NCBI RefSeq assembly: GCF_904061905.1
Contig: NZ_CAJFCI010000071.1
Span: 127,173-191,172, forward strand
Direction of reading: 5' to 3'
Length of the DNA: 64,000 nt
Source: Zestomonas carbonaria
Lineage (GTDB): Bacteria; Pseudomonadota; Gammaproteobacteria; Pseudomonadales; Pseudomonadaceae
The position numbers and the translations under genes are program-made. Below the pieces are notes generated by a model. That model searched no databases and was not told the DNA's origin. It saw only the letters and a program-made list of their open reading frames with translations. Shown piece after piece: positions 59,890 to 64,000 of the stretch. Numbering within the stretch: position 1 is the first letter of the stretch; each line of letters starts with the position of its first letter.

Positions 59890-62193
59890 ATGATCCGCCG
59901 TTCCCTGATCGCCATCGCCTGCGCCATTCCGCTATGGGCCAGCGCGGCTGGCCAGCAGACACTGTTCAACTTCGTCAGCCCGACCGACGCGGTACGGGTC
60001 GACCTGCAGCATGCCGTGCTGCCATCGCTGACCGGGGAAGACACCTCCGAAGGGGAAAGCCTGCGCCGGATCACCTTCAACCCCGACGAACTGCCCAGCC
60101 TGCGCCTGACCCCGCAGGGCGGGCAATGGGACTGGTCGCAGGCGGGCGTCATGAGCCTGCGTATCCAGAATGCCATGGACTGGGCGCTGACCCTGCTGGT
60201 GAAGATCGAGAGCGCCGACGGCAAGGTGCTGACCAGCCGGGTCGCGCTGCCGGCCGGCCCCGCGCAGAACCTGTTGGTGCCGCTGCGCGCGACCTCGCCG
60301 CTGGCCCACGGCATGCGCGCCGCGCCGCCGATGCCCTGGAGCTACCAGGGCAAGCGCACCTTGCTGGCGACCAGCACGGAAGGGGCGCTCGATCCCGCCA
60401 GGGTGACGGCGGTGACTCTTTCACTGGAGAACCCGCAGGCGGCGCAGAGCATCCTGGTCGGCCGCTTCGGCGTGCGCGAGGGGGACGATGTGGAGCAAGC
60501 CGCCTATGCCGGGCTGGTGGACGGTTACGGCCAGTACACCCGGCTGCGCTGGCCGGAGAAGGTGGGCAGCGACGAGGAACTCAAGTCCGCCGCGGCCAGG
60601 GAACGGGAACAGTTGCGCAAATGGTTGCAGGAGCGGCCGAAGACCGACACCTACGGCGGTCTGCTCGGCGGTCCCCGGTTCGAGGCGAGCAACTTCTTCC
60701 GCACCGAGAAGCGCGACGGCCGCTGGTACCTGGTCACCCCGGAAGGCAACCCGTTCTATTCGATCGGCGTGAATACCGTGAGCCTGGGCCACAGCGCCAC
60801 CTATGTCGAAGGACGCGAGGCGATGTTCGACGGCCTGCCCAAGGAGGGCGAAGCGCTCGCCGCCTACTACGGCCAGGGCGACAACCGCAGCGGCAGCGGC
60901 GCCAACCGGGGCCGGGCCTTCGATCACGGGCGCTGGTTCGACTTCTATAGCGCCAACCTGTACCGCACCTACGGCAAGCCGGCCTGCCCGGAGGCGCCGG
61001 CTGGCCAGCCCGAAGCGACGCCAGGGCAGGCGGTTACCCCGCCGGCCTGCGAGTCGACGCTCGTCGATCTCGACCGCTGGGCCGCTCTCAGCCTGGATCG
61101 CCTGCAGGCCTGGGGCTTCAATACCCTGGGCAACTGGAACGACGCGCCGTTGCGGGAGGCCGCGCGCCTGCCGTACACCATCCCGCTGTCGATCAGCGGC
61201 GACTACGCGACCATCAGCACCGGCCTGGATTGGTGGGGCGGGATGCCCGATCCCTTCGACCCGCGTTTCGCCATGGCCGCCGAACGCGCCATCGCCATTG
61301 CCACCCGCGACCACCGCGACGATCCCTGGCTGCTCGGCTACTTCACCGACAACGAACTGGCCTGGGCCGGTCCCGGCGAGGGGCCACGGGCGCGCTACGC
61401 GCTGGCCTACGGCACCCTGCGGCTGACCACCGACGTGCCGGCCAAGCGTGCCTTCCTCAAGCAGTTGCGCGACAAGTACCGCAACCACGAAGGGCTGTCC
61501 GCGGCCTGGGGCATCGAATTGCCGGCCTGGGAACTGCTGGAGGACCCGGGCTTCGAGGCGCCGCTGCCGAGTCCCGAGCATCCGGCCATCGAGCAGGATT
61601 TCCAGGATTTCCAGCGGCTGTTCGCCGATACCTACTTCAAGACCGTCGTCGATTCGCTCAAGTGGCATGCGCCCAACCATCTGTTGCTGGGTGGCCGCTT
61701 CGCCAGCTCGACGCCTGAGGCGGTGGCCTCCTGCGCGCGGTACTGCGACGTGCTGAGCTTCAACTTCTACACCCGCGAACCGCAACAGGGTTACGACTTC
61801 GCCGCCCTGCGCGAGCTGGACAAGCCGGTGCTGATCGGCGAGTTCCACTTCGGCTCCCGCGATCGCGGGCCGTTCTGGGGCGGTGTGCAGGAGGTGTACA
61901 AGGAAGAGGAGCGGGGCTCGGCCTACGCCAACTATCTGAAGAAGGCTCTGGCCGAGCCCTTCATCGTCGGCGCGCACTGGTTCCAGTACCTCGACCAGCC
62001 GGTGACCGGCCGCCTGCTGGACGGCGAGAACGGCCACCTGGGATTGGTGGGCATCACCGACCGGCCCTACCAGGGCTTCGTCACGGCGGTGCGCAAGGCC
62101 AACCTCGAGGCCGGCAAGACTTTGCTGACCGAAGCGGCCAAGCGGGCGGAGGCGCAGCCCGCCGCCCCTGCAGCCGAACGACCTCAACCCTAG
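59890..62193 (+). CDS. Exported glycoside-hydrolase-like protein, clan GH-A type (agarase-like)
   Basis: A 767-residue exported protein with signal peptide MIRRSLIAIACAIPLWASAA. An N-terminal beta domain (about 20-215) precedes a TIM-barrel-like domain. FTDNELAW probably bears the acid/base Glu and LIGEFHFG the nucleophile Glu, the GH-A arrangement seen in beta-agarases and related families. A Pro/Ala-rich tail closes the protein. The natural polysaccharide is not evident from context. Confidence 0.8.
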   Translation: MIRRSLIAIACAIPLWASAAGQQTLFNFVSPTDAVRVDLQHAVLPSLTGEDTSEGESLRRITFNPDELPSLRLTPQGGQWDWSQAGVMSLRIQNAMDWALTLLVKIESADGKVLTSRVALPAGPAQNLLVPLRATSPLAHGMRAAPPMPWSYQGKRTLLATSTEGALDPARVTAVTLSLENPQAAQSILVGRFGVREGDDVEQAAYAGLVDGYGQYTRLRWPEKVGSDEELKSAAAREREQLRKWLQERPKTDTYGGLLGGPRFEASNFFRTEKRDGRWYLVTPEGNPFYSIGVNTVSLGHSATYVEGREAMFDGLPKEGEALAAYYGQGDNRSGSGANRGRAFDHGRWFDFYSANLYRTYGKPACPEAPAGQPEATPGQAVTPPACESTLVDLDRWAALSLDRLQAWGFNTLGNWNDAPLREAARLPYTIPLSISGDYATISTGLDWWGGMPDPFDPRFAMAAERAIAIATRDHRDDPWLLGYFTDNELAWAGPGEGPRARYALAYGTLRLTTDVPAKRAFLKQLRDKYRNHEGLSAAWGIELPAWELLEDPGFEAPLPSPEHPAIEQDFQDFQRLFADTYFKTVVDSLKWHAPNHLLLGGRFASSTPEAVASCARYCDVLSFNFYTREPQQGYDFAALRELDKPVLIGEFHFGSRDRGPFWGGVQEVYKEEERGSAYANYLKKALAEPFIVGAHWFQYLDQPVTGRLLDGENGHLGLVGITDRPYQGFVTAVRKANLEAGKTLLTEAAKRAEAQPAAPAAERPQP

Positions 62194-62194
62194 G

Positions 62195-62277
62195 GGCTTT
62201 CTCGGATTGCATCCGGGCTACGCCCCGTAGGAGTGGCCCATGGCCGCGAATCGCAGGCATGGCCCAGCTCCTACAGC
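62195..62277. repeat. Intergenic palindromes
   Basis: GGATTGCATCCGGGCTAC (about 62204-62221) and then GTAGGAGTGGCCCATGGCCG (62228-62247) with its partner GGCCCAGCTCCTAC near 62264-62277. Both families occur at 10020-10140. Confidence 0.65.
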
Positions 62278-62410
62278 GAGAGTGTCCCGGCAGGTTCGGT
62301 ACGTGCGGCGCACCCTGCGAAGCGACCGATAACCCGACCTCGGGACGGGTTCACAACCGCGCCGCCGGCTGGAACAATCCGGCATCACCCACAGGTTCGA
62401 GGAGTACCGC

Positions 62411-63559
62411 GTGCAGATCCAGGGCTATTTCGATCTCAAGTTCGAGGCGGTGAAGGACGCCTTCGCCAACCTGTTCGAGGACCCGCAGGAGCGCGGTGCC
62501 GCGCTGTGCGTGCAGGTCGGCGGCGAAACCGTGGTGGACATCTGGGCCGGCACCGCCGACAAGGATGGTGCCCAGGCCTGGACCAGCGACACCCTGGTCA
62601 ACCTGTTCTCCTGCACCAAGGCTTTCGCCGCCGTTGCCGCGCTGCAACTGGTGGGCGAGGGCAAGCTCGACCTGGACGTGCCGGTCGCCCGCTGGTGGCC
62701 GGAATTCGCCGCCGCCGGCAAGGAGCGCATCACCTTGCGGCAACTGCTCAGCCATCGCGCCGGCCTGCCTGCCCTGCGCGAACTGCTGCCGGCCGAGGCG
62801 CTGTACGACTGGGACGCCATGACCCGAGCCCTGGCCGCCGAGCAACCCTGGTGGACGCCGGGCGAAGGCCACGGCTATGCGGCGATCACCTACGGCTGGC
62901 TGGTCGGCGAACTGCTGCGCCGGGTCGATGGCCGCAGCCCGGGCGAATCCATCATCGCCCGCACCGCGCGGCCGCTGGAGCTGGATTTCCACATCGGCCT
63001 GGTCGATGCCGAGTTTCCCCGCGTCGCCCATGTCTCGAGGGCCAAGGGCAACTTTGGCGATGCGGCGGCGCAGCGCCTGCTCAAGTGCATGATGACCGAG
63101 CCGGCGTCGATGACCACCCGCGCCTTCGCCAATCCGCCCTCGATCATGACCAGCACCAACAAGCCCGAATGGCGGCGCATGGAACAGCCGGCGGCCAATG
63201 GCCATGGCGGCGCCCGGGCGCTGGCCGGTTTCTACGCCAGGCTGCTTGACGGCCGCCTGCTGGAGGCCGAACTGCTCAACGAGATGACTCGCGAGCACAG
63301 CGTCGGCGAGGACAAGACCCTGCTCACCCGAACCCGCTTCGGCCTGGGCTGCATGCTAGACCAGCCGGAAGTACCCAACGCCACCTACGGTGTCGGGCCC
63401 AAGGCTTTTGGCCATCCGGGGGCGGGCGGCTCCATCGGTTTCGCCGACCCGGAGCGCGAGCTGGCTTTCGGCTTCGTCACCAATACCCTCGGGCCCTACG
63501 TGCTGATGGACCCGCGCGCGCAGAAACTGGCGGGAGCGGTGAAAGATTGCCTGTCTTGA
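62411..63559 (+). CDS. Serine hydrolase, class C beta-lactamase / family VIII esterase
   Basis: A 382-residue cytoplasmic protein (no signal peptide) with the SxxK motif Ser-Cys-Thr-Lys (NLFSCTKAFAAV), a YxN-like motif region GYAAITYGW and a late HPGAGGS loop. This is the penicillin-binding-protein-fold esterase family related to EstB. GTG start with GAGGAG six bases upstream. A true beta-lactamase is unlikely without export. Confidence 0.88.
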   Translation: MQIQGYFDLKFEAVKDAFANLFEDPQERGAALCVQVGGETVVDIWAGTADKDGAQAWTSDTLVNLFSCTKAFAAVAALQLVGEGKLDLDVPVARWWPEFAAAGKERITLRQLLSHRAGLPALRELLPAEALYDWDAMTRALAAEQPWWTPGEGHGYAAITYGWLVGELLRRVDGRSPGESIIARTARPLELDFHIGLVDAEFPRVAHVSRAKGNFGDAAAQRLLKCMMTEPASMTTRAFANPPSIMTSTNKPEWRRMEQPAANGHGGARALAGFYARLLDGRLLEAELLNEMTREHSVGEDKTLLTRTRFGLGCMLDQPEVPNATYGVGPKAFGHPGAGGSIGFADPERELAFGFVTNTLGPYVLMDPRAQKLAGAVKDCLS

Positions 63560-63694
63560 GCCACTCGTCGGGTTTGCTTGATAAATCTTTTAGGATTAGT
63601 GGCTTGCGTCCAGAATCTAACTCGCCGAATAAGATTAAGATGTCTCGGTTTCTGGCCATTCGATTGCGCCTGACCTATTGACGGAGCCTTTTCC

Positions 63695-64000
63695 ATGCGC
63701 ACCTTGCTGCTCAAGACAGCCACTCTCGTTTTCTGCATGACCGCCGCCGGCTGCAGCATTCTCAACCTTGAAAAGAAGACCGATGAAGTAGTCGACACCA
63801 AGATCGACCGTGCAGCCACGACGGCCTGGCTGGACATCTACGAGCCGCGTCTGCGCGAGGGGCTGCAAGGCAGCAAGTTCGAGGTCAAGCGGCACGATAC
63901 CGTGCTGGTCGTCACCGCTCCGGTGGATTCCTCGTTCAACCCCGACCGGCCGGGCATGCTGATGCCGTCGGTGCTCGGCCCGATCACCAAGGTGGCCAAG
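63695..64000 (+). CDS. OmpA-family lipoprotein, 5' part
   Basis: The window ends inside this gene; 102 codons are open with no stop. The protein starts MRTLLLKTATLVFCMTAAGC with a lipobox Cys at residue 20, then ILNLEKKTDEVVDTKIDRAA and an alpha/beta region. In P. aeruginosa the esterase gene here is followed by an OmpA-family protein (from memory), which fits. GGAG lies nine bases before the ATG. Confidence 0.75.
   Translation, partial: MRTLLLKTATLVFCMTAAGCSILNLEKKTDEVVDTKIDRAATTAWLDIYEPRLREGLQGSKFEVKRHDTVLVVTAPVDSSFNPDRPGMLMPSVLGPITKVAK

Noticed and set aside
62411..63559. Antibiotic-resistance beta-lactamase
   Set aside because: SxxK fold is present but there is no export signal; family VIII esterase is the better call.

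Overview
This is a GC-rich (by eye about 65-68% GC), densely coding chromosomal segment of a Pseudomonas of the P. aeruginosa / P. citronellolis / P. nitroreducens kind. From memory of PAO1, the order argF-ABC ATPase, grxD, bfrB/bfd, rnt-pyrC, motY, argG, gloA, nth, rsxEGDCBA, metG, apbC, dcd follows one PAO1 neighbourhood. The right end (quiP, SEC-C proteins, OmpA lipoprotein, dinG-like helicase, esterase) resembles a different PAO1 neighbourhood, so a rearrangement boundary relative to PAO1 probably lies just after dcd. No tRNA, rRNA, CRISPR array or intact transposase was seen.

Layout. 0.2-13.1 kb holds housekeeping and metabolic genes: a diguanylate cyclase, argF with an ABC ATPase, a molybdopterin oxidoreductase, grxD, the bacterioferritin/ferredoxin pair bfrB and bfd with a Fur box, rnt-pyrC, motY behind a tandem heptamer repeat, argG and gloA. 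At 13.3-15.7 kb is an orphan type VI secretion module: a PAAR-Tle1 phospholipase effector and its DUF2931 lipoprotein immunity protein. 16.2-33.9 kb is a large catabolic island. 34.0-36.0 kb encodes an outer-membrane protein and a secreted metallo-hydrolase. 36.2-43.4 kb carries a small PA3496-family gene, nth and the complete rnf/rsx redox-pump operon. A ccdAB-type toxin-antitoxin pair with a palindromic operator follows at 43.4-44.0 kb. 44-48 kb holds metG, apbC and dcd. 48.2-64 kb holds a quiP acylase, SEC-C proteins, OmpA-family lipoproteins, a MITE-like element, a collagen-like exported protein, a thioesterase, a CopD-like membrane protein, a DinG-family helicase, a GH-A-type glycosidase and a serine esterase.

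The most interesting system is the 16.2-33.9 kb island. It encodes an NMT1/THI5-type ABC importer, two SDRs, a cupin, an alpha/beta-hydrolase, an IclR regulator, a ThDP-dependent 2-oxoacid decarboxylase, an aspartate dehydrogenase-family enzyme, an aldehyde dehydrogenase, a two-domain extradiol dioxygenase with an intact H-H-E metal triad, two small uncharacterised proteins, a Rieske oxygenase with its own reductase, a Rid-family protein, a porin and an FAD monooxygenase. Read as chemistry, this is ring hydroxylation, dehydrogenation, extradiol cleavage, 2-oxoacid decarboxylation to an aldehyde, and aldehyde oxidation, with imine and amino-nitrogen handling. That sequence matches the classical biochemistry of kynurenate (a quinoline) breakdown, whose genes I believe are not assigned. 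This assignment is inference. A perfect 16-bp palindrome upstream of the ABC gene and several degenerate copies upstream of the porin suggest that one regulator, probably the IclR protein, controls both ends.

Intergenic spaces carry many short palindromic repeats of several families, including a ~400-bp block inside the rsx operon and a ~245-bp tandem duplication near 56.8 kb.
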